Positions 1 to 6,837 of a stretch of 28,527 nucleotides of DNA are shown piece by piece; positions within the stretch are counted from its first letter, which is position 1, and each line of letters starts with the position of its first letter. The notes under the pieces are model-generated. The model had not been told where the DNA came from. It did not search any database and was given only the letters and a program-made list of their open reading frames with translations. A program made the translations under genes and the position numbers. The stretch lies in NCBI GenBank assembly GCA_034432655.1, contig DAOUBP010000146.1, positions 1-28,527 of the forward strand, in the 5' to 3' direction. This stretch comes from DAOUBP01 sp034432655 (lineage in GTDB: Bacteria; Chloroflexota; Anaerolineae; CG2-30-64-16).

Positions 1-20
1 GCCGGTGGCGGCCAGGATCG

Positions 21-69
21 CCCGGCGCTGAAGTCGCCGGGCTACCGAACGGCGCCCGCTCAAGCGGGC
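21..69. repeat. Paired-hairpin (REP-like) element, left-edge copy
   Basis: Two adjacent perfect hairpins are visible: CCCGGCG (21-27) with CGCCGGG (35-41), and GCCCGCT (54-60) with AGCGGGC (63-69) around a 2-base loop. Read on the minus strand, the order is a short XCCGCTT-AGCGGX hairpin, a spacer of about 12 bases, then a CCCGGC stem. The element at 28472-28522 has the same architecture, so the two are probably inverted copies of one repeat family. It lies downstream of the aminotransferase and might serve as a 3' end structure, but no U-tract is present. Confidence 0.6.
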
Positions 70-109
70 TGGAATGGCCACAAGCAAACCACATGACCCA
101 CTAGGGAAT

Positions 110-182
110 CGAGGCTGTGGCCGGTTTCTGTAGACATGGCCAGTGACCGGCTGCCTCCTAAAGGAGGCTTGGCACAGCCTCG
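110..182. other. Nested inverted repeat able to form a three-way junction
   Basis: An outer 10-bp stem (CGAGGCTGTG at 110-119 with CACAGCCTCG at 173-182) encloses two complete arms: GCCGGT (120-125) with ACCGGC (146-151), and GCCTCCT (153-159) with AGGAGGC (162-168). The pairings are perfect as read. The element begins 25 bases beyond the minus-strand aminotransferase stop, so it would sit in that transcript's 3' UTR. It could be a transcript-end structure or a composite of the local hairpin repeats. Function is unknown. Confidence 0.5.
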
Positions 183-207
183 AGCCCGGTGCAGCACGCA
201 GCTCGTT

Positions 208-1398
208 TTACAACACTGCCGCAATCGCCTCACATACAGCGGACAGGTTGCTGGTATTCAGCCCGGCCACGTTGATGCGCCCCGAGTCCACCATATAGAT
301 CGAGTAGTCCTCGCGCAGGGCGCGCACCTGCTCCCTGGTCAAGCCGGTGAACGAAAACATCCCGTTCTGGCGCTCGATAAAGGAGAAATCCCGCGTGACC
401 CCCAACGCCTTCAACTCCGCCACGAAGCGCCTGCGCAACTCACGGATGCGGACCCGGACTGCGGTTAACTCAGCCTCCCAGTCGGCCCGCAACTCGGGTG
501 AGTTCAAGATGGTGGTCACGATCTTGGCACCGTGGGCCGGCGGGTTGGAATAGAGGACCCGGATGATCGTTTTGATCTGGCTGAAAGCCGCCGCGGCCAT
601 TGCGGCCGAAGGCGCGACCAGGGTCAACGCGCCCACCCGTTCGTTGTAAAGGCCGAAGTTCTTCGAAAAAGAGCTGGCGATCAACACCTCATCCAGCCGC
701 TCACACAGGATATGCAGCCCACGGGCATCCTCGCTCAGCCCCTCGGCGAAGCCCTGATAGGCGAAATCCACCAGCGGCAGGAGCTTGCGCTCAGCCAGGA
801 AATCGGCCAGCCTGGCCCACTGCTCGAGCGTCAGATCGGCGCCGGTGGGGTTATGACAGCTTCCATGCAAGATCACGACATCGCCCGCTGCTGCACGAGA
901 TAAGGTGTCCAGCAGGGCGCCGAAAGCTACACTGTGATTCTCAGCATCGAAATAAGGGTACGACTCCACTCCCAGGCCGGCGGCGCGCATCACGCCGGGA
1001 TGGTTCGGCCAGGACGGCTGGCTGATCCAAGCGCGCGCGGCGGGATTGACCCTTTTGATGAAATCGGCAGCCACGCGGAGGGCACCCGTGCCGCCGGGAC
1101 AGTGCGCTGTCACGACTCGGCGGGCAGCCAGCAACGGGTGTTGCTCCCCGAACAAAAGCTTCTGCGTGGCAGTCGCAAACTCCGGCGCGCCGGCGATCCC
1201 TAAGTAGCTCTTGGTGGTCTCGGTCTGCAAGATGACGGCCTCGGCGCGCTTAACCGCCCGGAAGATGGGGGTATTGCCGCTTTCATCCCGGTAGACCCCG
1301 GCACCCAGATTGATCTTGGCAGGGTTCGGGTCATTCTTGAATGCCTCCTCGAGGCCCAGAATGGGATCAGGAGGCGCTAACTCGATATGTTCGAACAT
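208..1398 (-). CDS. Aspartate/aromatic aminotransferase, class I (PLP-dependent)
   Basis: This is a 396-residue cytosolic class I aminotransferase of the AspC/TyrB type, expected to move an amino group between aspartate (or an aromatic amino acid) and 2-oxoglutarate. The family signature is clear: HNPTG near residues 182-186, DFAYQGF near 211-217 (cofactor-ring Asp and Tyr), and SSFSKNFGLYNERVG with the PLP-binding lysine at residue 246 and a phosphate-binding Arg at 254. A GRINVAG segment near the C terminus carries the expected substrate-carboxylate Arg. The start is placed at an ATG 13 codons inside the longest frame because conservation begins there (MFEHIE) and an AGGAG lies upstream. 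It is the last gene of the minus-strand run, 211 bases after the DsrE-family gene with a hairpin between, so co-transcription is uncertain. Substrate choice (Asp, Tyr or a sulfonated analogue such as cysteate) cannot be read from sequence. Confidence 0.92.
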   Translation of the reverse strand: MFEHIELAPPDPILGLEEAFKNDPNPAKINLGAGVYRDESGNTPIFRAVKRAEAVILQTETTKSYLGIAGAPEFATATQKLLFGEQHPLLAARRVVTAHCPGGTGALRVAADFIKRVNPAARAWISQPSWPNHPGVMRAAGLGVESYPYFDAENHSVAFGALLDTLSRAAAGDVVILHGSCHNPTGADLTLEQWARLADFLAERKLLPLVDFAYQGFAEGLSEDARGLHILCERLDEVLIASSFSKNFGLYNERVGALTLVAPSAAMAAAAFSQIKTIIRVLYSNPPAHGAKIVTTILNSPELRADWEAELTAVRVRIRELRRRFVAELKALGVTRDFSFIERQNGMFSFTGLTREQVRALREDYSIYMVDSGRINVAGLNTSNLSAVCEAIAAVL

Positions 1399-1517
1399 GA
1401 TCCGCTGTGCTCCTGACGACGAGCTGTGTGGGTGCAAACCCGAGGGACGATTGTACCACAGCTATACCCGGGGCGCGAATCAGAAACGCGCGGAAGAGGG
1501 GGAGAGATCGGGGGTTT

Positions 1518-1574
1518 CGTAGTGACGGCTGCCATCGGCCGGCAGCCTCCGACACGCTGGCAGCCGTCACTACG
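1518..1574. repeat. 17-bp perfect inverted repeat, hairpin element
   Basis: CGTAGTGACGGCTGCCA (1518-1534) pairs perfectly with 1558-1574 across a 23-base loop. The core word CGTAGTGAYGGCT recurs in reverse at 4591-4603, so it is probably a dispersed hairpin repeat. It sits between the DsrE-family and aminotransferase genes and could reduce read-through between them. No T-run follows, so it is not a classic terminator. Confidence 0.65.
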
Positions 1575-1609
1575 CAGGAAAGGGCCTCCAGAGCCAGGAT
1601 GCGCTGACC

Positions 1610-2113
1610 TCAAATAAAGATGATCTGTGCGCCCTCGGTCATGTCCATGAAATCGCCGGCGGTCACGATGTCGAGCACCCCATCAACAAAGTCCTCTTTC
1701 TTGAGGCCCATCATGTCCACCGACATCTTGCAAGCGTAGAGCTTGGCCCCCCCATCTACCAGCATCTGCAAATACTCGCGCACAGGCGGCGCGCCGACCT
1801 CGGCGATCTTCTTCTTCATGAACCAGCTGGTGAAGGCGGTCATGCCGGGCAGCGCAGCCATCCAGTTCGGGATGCCCAGGTTGCCGGTGGGCAGGCCCAT
1901 CATGCTCATCTTCATACTGGTCTTGCCGATGGGCGAGAGCTCCAGATGGTCCACCCGGTGCTTGTTGATGAGGTCCATGCCCCAAAAGGTGAAGAAGATG
2001 GTGACATCAATGCCGTTGCCCAACGCGGCCCAGCCCATCACCAGGGCCGGGTAGGCCATGTCCAGGTCACCCTTGGAACAAATGAACGCGATTTTGCGAG
2101 TTTCTTCAGACAT
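1610..2113 (-). CDS. DsrE/DsrF/DrsH-like family protein (sulfur-relay type)
   Basis: This 167-residue protein has the look of the DrsE_2 family, small alpha/beta proteins found beside sulfur-trafficking and sulfide-oxidising enzymes. Visible features are an N-terminal beta strand and loop (KIAFICSKGDLDMAYPAL), a Met-rich middle, and the conserved segment LYACKMSVDMMGL, whose Cys at residue 128 is the likely persulfide-carrying residue. The ATG was chosen because AAGGAG lies 7 bases upstream; the longer frame's extra 10 residues overlap the end of the TusE/DsrC-like gene. It follows that gene by 20 bases and is surely co-transcribed with it. Its role as a persulfide carrier or membrane-associated partner is inferred from neighbours and family. 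The protein is cytosolic; the Met-rich hydrophobic middle (about residues 70-98) might contact a membrane. Confidence 0.85.
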   Translation of the reverse strand: MSEETRKIAFICSKGDLDMAYPALVMGWAALGNGIDVTIFFTFWGMDLINKHRVDHLELSPIGKTSMKMSMMGLPTGNLGIPNWMAALPGMTAFTSWFMKKKIAEVGAPPVREYLQMLVDGGAKLYACKMSVDMMGLKKEDFVDGVLDIVTAGDFMDMTEGAQIIFI

Positions 2114-2133
2114 GGGAATACTCCTTCTTTCGG

Positions 2134-2454
2134 TCACACACACCCCTCGGGTTTGCCCAGCCCCGCGATGCGGGCGACCTTCTTGGCCGGGCCCTTGGGG
2201 AACAGTGCAAACAGCTCCTTTGTGGAGACACCGGTGCCGACCGTGATCTGGCGCAGCGTGGGCGACTTGCCACCCAGGCTGGCGGCCGTGGCCCGGCAGT
2301 AATCAATCACTTTCCAGTGGGCATCGGTCAGGGCCGGAATGCCCTCTTCCTTGGCGATCTCGACCGCGATGTCCTTGTCCCACTCCGCCGGGTTGGTGAG
2401 AAAGCCTTCATCGTTGACCTGAACGGTCTTGCCTGCAATCACACGGGTTGCCAT
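2134..2454 (-). CDS. TusE/DsrC-like sulfur-carrier protein, single C-terminal cysteine
   Basis: This 106-residue protein matches the TusE/DsrC/DsvC family across its length: an N-terminal segment with NDEGFL and W25, a central helical part (ALTDAHWKVIDYCR), and a C-terminal arm ending in KPEGCV. The penultimate Cys105 is the sulfur-binding residue of the family. True DsrC proteins have a second Cys ten or eleven residues earlier; here that region reads KKVARIAGLGK with alanine at residue 94. It therefore cannot form the DsrC intramolecular disulfide or trisulfide and should act as a simple persulfide relay, as TusE does. AGGAGG lies 11 bases before the ATG. No DsrAB or tRNA-thiolation partner is nearby. 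Its neighbours (SQR-like, DUF1641, DsrE) suggest it accepts sulfur released by sulfide oxidation. Confidence 0.9.
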   Translation of the reverse strand: MATRVIAGKTVQVNDEGFLTNPAEWDKDIAVEIAKEEGIPALTDAHWKVIDYCRATAASLGGKSPTLRQITVGTGVSTKELFALFPKGPAKKVARIAGLGKPEGCV

Positions 2455-2476
2455 AGGTTGTTCGTCCTCCTGTTAG

Positions 2477-2540
2477 TATTGCGTATTGCGTATTGCGTGT
2501 TGCGTGTTGCGTAATACGTGATTCGCGGATTCGCCTCTCG
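2477..2540. repeat. Short-word (7/8-bp) tandem repeat: TATTGCG then ATTCGC units
   Basis: Three perfect TATTGCG units (2477-2497) are followed by two TGTTGCG units (2498-2511), TAATACG, and then degenerate 8-mers built on GATTCGCC. The same order, a TATTGCG array followed by an ATTCGC array, recurs at 12032-12192. It fills the gap between the DUF1641 and TusE-like genes, and related words run into the DUF1641 stop, so the last residues of that protein may be repeat-derived. Confidence 0.75.
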
Positions 2541-3215
2541 CTACTTCGCCTGTTCGCCGATGACCCGCAGGACGCGCATGGTCAGCGCCAGGCCGCGGCG
2601 CACGTTGGGATCGCGCATTTGGGCCAACAGCGCCAGCAACGAGATATCTACCGGCCTGGCCACCTCCGCCTCGGCCTGGTTGATGATAGTGCGCACCAGA
2701 GACATGATCTCCGGCTGCGTCATGTCCTTGACGGTGTTCAGAATCAGGACAATGTTGTCGCCCAAGCGACGTACATCCTCTTCGGTGAACGAGGTGACGA
2801 TGTTATCAACGATGCGGAGCCCACCGGCTGCAAAGGCAAAATAGCCCCGCTGTTCAGCGGTATGAAGCAGATCGGTTGCCTTCTCAAACGCTGCGTCGGT
2901 CAGGGGGCCGGCGGTTTGGGCCAGGTCCATCAAGCTTTCCAGTTGGTCGAGCATCACCTCCAGGTTGCGGCCGTTGCGCAGGAGACGCTTGAGGATCCGT
3001 AACAGATCGCCCAGATCAACGTATTCCTGGATCTCCTCCAACTGCTCCGTGGCCAGCCGAAAACCATCGTTGACGATCGGGGACAGGTCGCGCATCAGCT
3101 CAGCGCGCGACTGGCGCTCCCGTTCGGCCAGCTGGGCCTGTTCGGTCAGATACGCCACCTGGCGACTCAAGGCATCCAGTTTCTCGTTCAATGCGACCAG
3201 AGCCTGGTCCTCCAT
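2541..3215 (-). CDS. DUF1641 domain protein, sulfide-oxidation cluster accessory
   Basis: This 224-residue acidic, all-helical protein resembles DUF1641 proteins, a family of unknown biochemistry often encoded beside SQR-like flavoproteins and Hdr-type genes. The N terminus (residues 1-45) is a likely coiled coil rich in Leu, Gln and Glu. The DUF1641 core, with LLRILKRLLRNGRNLEVMLDQLESLMDLAQ, lies around residues 60-110, followed by RIVDNIVTSFTEEDVRRLGDNIVLILNTVKDMTQPEIM. There is no signal peptide and no membrane segment. The ATG at 3215 is supported by AAGGAGG six bases upstream; the longer frame overlaps the SQR gene. The gene starts 14 bases after the SQR stop, so the two are tightly coupled, and a structural or anchoring partner role for the flavoprotein is plausible. 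The C-terminal residues GEQAK are encoded by sequence resembling the adjacent short-word repeat. Confidence 0.82.
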   Translation of the reverse strand: MEDQALVALNEKLDALSRQVAYLTEQAQLAERERQSRAELMRDLSPIVNDGFRLATEQLEEIQEYVDLGDLLRILKRLLRNGRNLEVMLDQLESLMDLAQTAGPLTDAAFEKATDLLHTAEQRGYFAFAAGGLRIVDNIVTSFTEEDVRRLGDNIVLILNTVKDMTQPEIMSLVRTIINQAEAEVARPVDISLLALLAQMRDPNVRRGLALTMRVLRVIGEQAK

Positions 3216-3229
3216 GAGGTGCCTCCTTA

Positions 3230-4489
3230 CTACTCGCGGCCTCTGCCAGGGACGACCGCCTGATGCCATTTGCCGTACATGCTCATGCGCGCCGGCAGCG
3301 GCAACTCCAAACCCTTCAACAGGATGTTCCAATACATCCAGCGGAACATCATCTTGCCCCAGTGATTCATCTCCGATTCCTGCAGAAGGGTGAAGGGACC
3401 AACACCGGGCAGCGGGTAGCGGCCGGGCAACGGCTCCACGTCGTAGTTGAAGTCAATCAACAGGCCCTTGCCAAAGCCGGACTCGATGAAACAGTTGGCG
3501 TGGCCGTCGAAGGTGGGCTTCATCTCCAGGCCGTCAATGTAGCGCAGGAAATTCTCCGCAAAGCAGTCCACCGCAAAATGAGCTACCGAGCCGGCCTTCG
3601 AGGTGGGCACCGCCGCTGCGTCTCCTAGCACGAACACGTTGGGCCATTGCGGCGATAGGAACGTATGCTTGTCCACCGGCACAAAGTTCAATTCGTCGCC
3701 CATGCCCGACCGTGCGATCAGCTCATCGCCCATGTTCAACGGCACGGTGACCAGCAGGTCGTATTCCAGCTCGCTCTCATCGTAATGCACCAGCTTCTTC
3801 GCGTCCGGGTCCACGTGCTCGACCATGAAATCGGGCACGATCTTGATGTTCTTCTCTTCCAGGATGTAGCCCAGGTACTTGGACGCGATGGGCTTGGTGA
3901 ACGCGCCCGACAACGGGGTCGCGTAGATCAGCTCAACCCGATCGCGAATGCCCTGCTCATGAAAATACCAGTCGGCCAACATCAAGAATTCCAACGGCGC
4001 CACAGGGCACTTGATGGGATTCTCGACCACGTTGACCACCAGCCGGCCCCCTTGCCAGGTGCGCAGGTGCTTAGCCAACGCCACCGCGCCTTCGATGGTA
4101 TAGAAGTCGAAGATGGATCTGTACCATTCATGCTCTTTCAAACCGGGGGTCTGATCAGGCCGGGTCTGCGCGCCGGTCGCAATCACCAGGAAGTCATAGG
4201 TGAGGATGCGACCATCCTTGAGCCTGACGCGGTTGTGATCGGGTTCGATCACCTCGGCTTCGGCCTTGATCATTTCGACCGGCGGGGGGATGAAATCCCG
4301 CTTGGGCTTTACGACGTCATTTCGGCTGTACATCCCAAAGGGGATGAACAGAAAACCGGGCTGGTAATAGTGTGTCTCGTGTGGGTCAACGATCGTGATC
4401 TTCCACTCGGGGCAATCGAGCAGGCGGCACAACCGATTAACCACCATTGTGCCGGCGGTGCCGGCACCGATCACCAACAGCTTTTTCAT
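3230..4489 (-). CDS. Sulfide:quinone oxidoreductase-like FAD flavoprotein
   Basis: This 419-residue pyridine-nucleotide-disulfide-type flavoprotein most resembles sulfide:quinone reductases, which oxidise sulfide to polysulfide and pass electrons to membrane quinone. The Rossmann FAD motif VIGAGTAG is at residues 7-14. A second FAD contact is VFVLGDAAAVPTSKAG near 286-300. The redox-active cysteines appear to be Cys161 (in NPIKCPVAP) and Cys333 (in NCFIE); Cys309 is a further candidate. The C terminus is amphipathic and Trp/Met-rich (MNHWGKMMFRWMYWNILLKG), as expected for monotopic membrane docking. ATG 4489 is preferred over the one nine bases upstream because GGAGG then sits about 10 bases away. 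It is the first sulfur gene after the PocR-type regulator. A flavocytochrome-c-like or NADH-dehydrogenase-like function is the alternative. The SQR subtype is not assigned. Confidence 0.85.
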   Translation of the reverse strand: MKKLLVIGAGTAGTMVVNRLCRLLDCPEWKITIVDPHETHYYQPGFLFIPFGMYSRNDVVKPKRDFIPPPVEMIKAEAEVIEPDHNRVRLKDGRILTYDFLVIATGAQTRPDQTPGLKEHEWYRSIFDFYTIEGAVALAKHLRTWQGGRLVVNVVENPIKCPVAPLEFLMLADWYFHEQGIRDRVELIYATPLSGAFTKPIASKYLGYILEEKNIKIVPDFMVEHVDPDAKKLVHYDESELEYDLLVTVPLNMGDELIARSGMGDELNFVPVDKHTFLSPQWPNVFVLGDAAAVPTSKAGSVAHFAVDCFAENFLRYIDGLEMKPTFDGHANCFIESGFGKGLLIDFNYDVEPLPGRYPLPGVGPFTLLQESEMNHWGKMMFRWMYWNILLKGLELPLPARMSMYGKWHQAVVPGRGRE

Positions 4490-4556
4490 CCTTAGCATAC
4501 CTCCACAGTGAATTACGAGACTGCGTGTCTTGAAAATCCGGCCCTTCGGAGCTGTA

Positions 4557-4631
4557 ACTTCAGTCGCCTCAGCCTGCGCCGGACGGCCAAAGCCATCACT
4601 ACGAAGCGCTGCGTCCGCCGTGCGCCGGCTG
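4557..4631. repeat. Diverged hairpin-repeat remnant
   Basis: The interval contains words shared with the other hairpin elements: ACTTCAGTCGCC (4557-4568), which resembles the loop and arm at 21-41 read in reverse, and AGCCATCACTACG (4591-4603), the complement of the 1518 word with one mismatch. An imperfect stem pairs CAGCC (4570-4574) and CGGACG (4580-4585) with CGTCCG (4612-4617) and GGCTG (4627-4631). It fills most of the gap between the regulator and the SQR-like gene and is probably a decayed composite repeat. Confidence 0.45.
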
Positions 4632-4654
4632 CGGCGTGGACATCTGGCTAGCGC

Positions 4655-5434
4655 TCAGTCCCGCTCTGCCGATCCTGGCCGGTTGCGCACTTGATTGCGC
4701 TCCTCGATCATGTGCGAGAAAACATCAGCAATGCGCTGGACATACTGGAGTGCACGGCTCTGCGCCGTCCGATCCAGGCGGTACACGGCGTCCAGGTTGG
4801 CCCGTAGATCATCGAGGGCTACCCCGAAAGCTTCCGCCATAGCTGCCAGGCGTTCATCGCTCGGCGGCCAGGTCTCCGGCGCAATCCCGCCGATTACCAC
4901 CATGCCCTTTAGCTCGGTGCCGACCCGGATCAACCCCCGCGCACACAGCAGGTCCATTTCGCTGCGGGAGAACTTGGGGGCCAGGGCTGGATCGCCTGCC
5001 AGTTGTTGCCAGGTGTGCACGCATTGGGCCAGTACTTTGGGGTTCTTCTCAGTTAAAGCTGCGAAAAAACCACATGGGTTGCTGACCTGGGTGATGGGCC
5101 GGCCTTGCATATCGGTTACCACCACCATCACACCCAACATCTCGGCAAACACATCCTGGATCAATTGTGCACACGCGACCGGCAGCGCCGAGCGGAGATC
5201 ATCCTCTGTTGCGCTGCCGGCATCCGCCGGGGTGGTGCCGGGCTGGGCCGGCTGCGCCTGGACCTGGCGGGCGCGAGCTGCCTGCAGCCAACGCTCGATC
5301 TCGGCCTGGGCAAACCGCCATTGCTTGCCCACCCGGATCGCCGGCAACTGGCCGCTCTCCACCATCCGATAGATGGTGGTGCGATCCACCCGGAGCAAGG
5401 CCTGCACTTGCTTGGTCGTCAACAAATCGGTCAC
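4655..5434 (-). CDS. One-component regulator: excisionase-type HTH plus PocR sensory domain
   Basis: This 259-residue predicted DNA-binding sensor has an excisionase/MerR-like winged HTH at residues 3-50 (LLTTKQVQALLRVDRTTIYRMVESGQLPAIRVGKQWRF in the family pattern), a Pro/Ala linker at 52-78, and a PocR-type ligand-binding domain at about 85-245. PocR hallmarks are VTDMQGRPITQVSNPCGF and a later C-V-H. Cys121, Cys138 and Cys164 could bind metal or sense redox. The GTG start at 5434 is preferred: AGGA lies about 8 bases upstream and the HTH begins immediately. The ATG at 5479 would add a His-rich leader made entirely of the 9-bp GATGCA boxes, which read better as an operator. It lies 165 bases upstream of the SQR-like gene on the same strand and diverges from the lipoprotein genes, so it could control either side. 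The ligand is unknown. Confidence 0.8.
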   Translation of the reverse strand: MTDLLTTKQVQALLRVDRTTIYRMVESGQLPAIRVGKQWRFAQAEIERWLQAARARQVQAQPAQPGTTPADAGSATEDDLRSALPVACAQLIQDVFAEMLGVMVVVTDMQGRPITQVSNPCGFFAALTEKNPKVLAQCVHTWQQLAGDPALAPKFSRSEMDLLCARGLIRVGTELKGMVVIGGIAPETWPPSDERLAAMAEAFGVALDDLRANLDAVYRLDRTAQSRALQYVQRIADVFSHMIEERNQVRNRPGSAERD

Positions 5435-5454
5435 GCCGTGTCCTGCAACAAGAT

Positions 5455-5478
5455 GATGCATTTGATGCACATGATGCA
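5455..5478. promoter_or_regulatory. Three GATGCA boxes at 9-bp period (putative operator)
   Basis: GATGCA occurs at 5455-5460, 5464-5469 and 5473-5478, exactly 9 bp apart. The array lies just upstream of the preferred GTG start of the HTH-PocR regulator and faces the inverted array at 5547-5570. Autoregulation by the regulator is the simplest inference. Confidence 0.5.
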
Positions 5479-5528
5479 TTCGTTCCGAAAATCACTGATA
5501 GCATAACGCATATTGCATCGAATGTAAC

Positions 5529-5570
5529 TGATCTAGATCATATTTCTGCATCAATTGCATCAAATTCATC
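5529..5570. promoter_or_regulatory. 12-bp palindrome and inverted TGCATC box array
   Basis: TGATCTAGATCA at 5529-5540 is a perfect palindrome. It is followed by TGCATC at 5547 and 5556, and a degenerate TTCATC at 5565, again at 9-bp period but opposite in orientation to the 5455-5478 boxes. A single TGCATC also lies at 5515-5519 within TTGCATCG. The boxes are about 35-60 bases upstream of the lipoprotein promoter -35, a position typical of activator sites. Confidence 0.5.
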
Positions 5571-5605
5571 TTGCAAGAAGACGTCGGCTTGCCCTCCGCG
5601 ATAAG

Positions 5606-5635
5606 TTGCCGTCAACTGACGGTCTGTGCTATACT
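5606..5635 (+). promoter_or_regulatory. Putative sigma-70-type promoter with internal palindrome
   Basis: TTGCCG (5606-5611) and TATACT (5630-5635) are separated by 18 bases, placing transcription start near 5642, 26 bases before the first lipoprotein ATG. The inverted repeat CCGTCA-AC-TGACGG (5609-5622) overlaps the -35 element and spacer, a good position for a repressor operator. Confidence 0.55.
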
Positions 5636-5667
5636 GAATATAACAAAACACGAGAGGACACACCCTG

Positions 5668-6837
5668 ATGCACAAGCGCACCGTTACGGTGCTCTTGGGC
5701 GCGGTCCTGGTTTTGATCTTGAGCACACTGGGTTGCTCCGTATCCCAGATCGTCGCCCGGCAGATGCCCCCAACCCTGACACCAACCCGGACGCCGCGAC
5801 CGACCTGGACACCCGCTCCAGGCCTGCAGGTGGCTACGCCCACGTTGGATACCACGCGTTATCCCAACGTCACGCTGCCCACCGAGCCGCCGCCGACGCC
5901 GCAGCAGTTCGTGCCCGGGGGCGGCGAACCGCTTTTTGTGCCGGTGCCGCCCGAAGGCGGGGCCGCCGTGCAGACCGTGGTAGTGATCATCGTGACGGCC
6001 ACGCCGCCGCCGACAGCGACCCCCACACCGGGGCCGCCCACGGCCACGCCGACGGCCACGTTTACGCCTGGGCCCCCCACTGCTACTCCCACAGCCACCC
6101 AAACACCGTTGCCGCCGGTCGTGGTGGAGGTAGTGGTGGACCGGGCCAATGTGCGCCAGGGGCCTAGCACCTTCTACCCGGTTGTGGCCCGGCTCGACGC
6201 CGGCACGCAGATCACGGTGGTGGGGCGCAACTCCGCCGGCACCTGGTGGAAGGTCTGCTGCGTGAACGGGGCCGATGTCTGGATCGCTGACTCGGTGGTG
6301 AAGGTCACCGGCCCGTTGTGGACGGTGCCCGAGGTAACCGACGTGCCTCCCCCGCCGCCGACACCGATCCCGTCGCCAACGCCGGCCCCCACGCCCACCT
6401 TCGCATGGCCTTTCCGAGTCGAGGGCTCGGTGCAAGAGTATCCGCACGGACAGAACTTCTTCCGGGTGGACGCCGTTATCTACAACGGTGCGACCCCGCT
6501 CTGGGGCTATAAACTGCGTGTCCGCAAGCTTTCTACCGGCCAGGAGTGGATCAGTGACCGTTCACAGGCCTCCTGGAATTGGATCGTGCTGCAATATCCC
6601 GATGATGGGAGGGGCGTCAATCCGACCCTGGATTGCCCTGTGCCGCGCAAGGGCTTGCTCTGTATCAGAACCAACGTTAAATGGGACAGCAACAGCGTCG
6701 GCGTCCCCCTGGGCGATGATGTCTGGGAGGTCACTGCTGTAGACGGAGCCGACAACCCCGTCTCGGCCGCAGTCCGTCTGCCGACCAGCGCCGCCAACTC
6801 GAAGTGGTACTATATCGTGTTCACCAGCCGGCCATGA
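5668..6837 (+). CDS. SH3b-domain lipoprotein, paralogue 1
   Basis: This is a 389-residue exported protein. A hydrophobic signal segment (residues 7-22) ends in STLGC, making Cys23 the likely lipid-modified residue, although the lipobox is not ideal. It is followed by a Thr/Pro linker containing TPTRTPRPTWTP and a second TPT-rich stretch at about 108-150. A bacterial SH3-like domain spans about 151-216 (DRANVRQGPSTFYPVVARL, then WWKVCC and VWI). After another Pro linker, a C-terminal domain of about 140 residues contains GYKLRVRKL and ends VFTSRP. SH3b domains commonly bind cell-wall or polysaccharide ligands; the C-terminal domain is not recognised but is shared with the next two genes. AGAGGA lies upstream of the ATG. 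The stop overlaps the next start as ATGA. No catalytic motif is seen, so a surface binding or scaffold role is likely. Confidence 0.85.
   Translation: MHKRTVTVLLGAVLVLILSTLGCSVSQIVARQMPPTLTPTRTPRPTWTPAPGLQVATPTLDTTRYPNVTLPTEPPPTPQQFVPGGGEPLFVPVPPEGGAAVQTVVVIIVTATPPPTATPTPGPPTATPTATFTPGPPTATPTATQTPLPPVVVEVVVDRANVRQGPSTFYPVVARLDAGTQITVVGRNSAGTWWKVCCVNGADVWIADSVVKVTGPLWTVPEVTDVPPPPPTPIPSPTPAPTPTFAWPFRVEGSVQEYPHGQNFFRVDAVIYNGATPLWGYKLRVRKLSTGQEWISDRSQASWNWIVLQYPDDGRGVNPTLDCPVPRKGLLCIRTNVKWDSNSVGVPLGDDVWEVTAVDGADNPVSAAVRLPTSAANSKWYYIVFTSRP

Noticed and set aside
1518..1574. Rho-independent terminator
   Set aside because: The stem is perfect but no T-tract follows on either strand, and the loop is long.
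2134..2454. True DsrC of a dissimilatory sulfite reductase system
   Set aside because: The second C-terminal cysteine is missing and no dsrAB genes are nearby.
5435..5479. His-rich leader of the HTH-PocR regulator from ATG 5479
   Set aside because: The leader is made of the 9-bp GATGCA boxes, while GTG 5434 has a better ribosome-binding site. It cannot be fully excluded.
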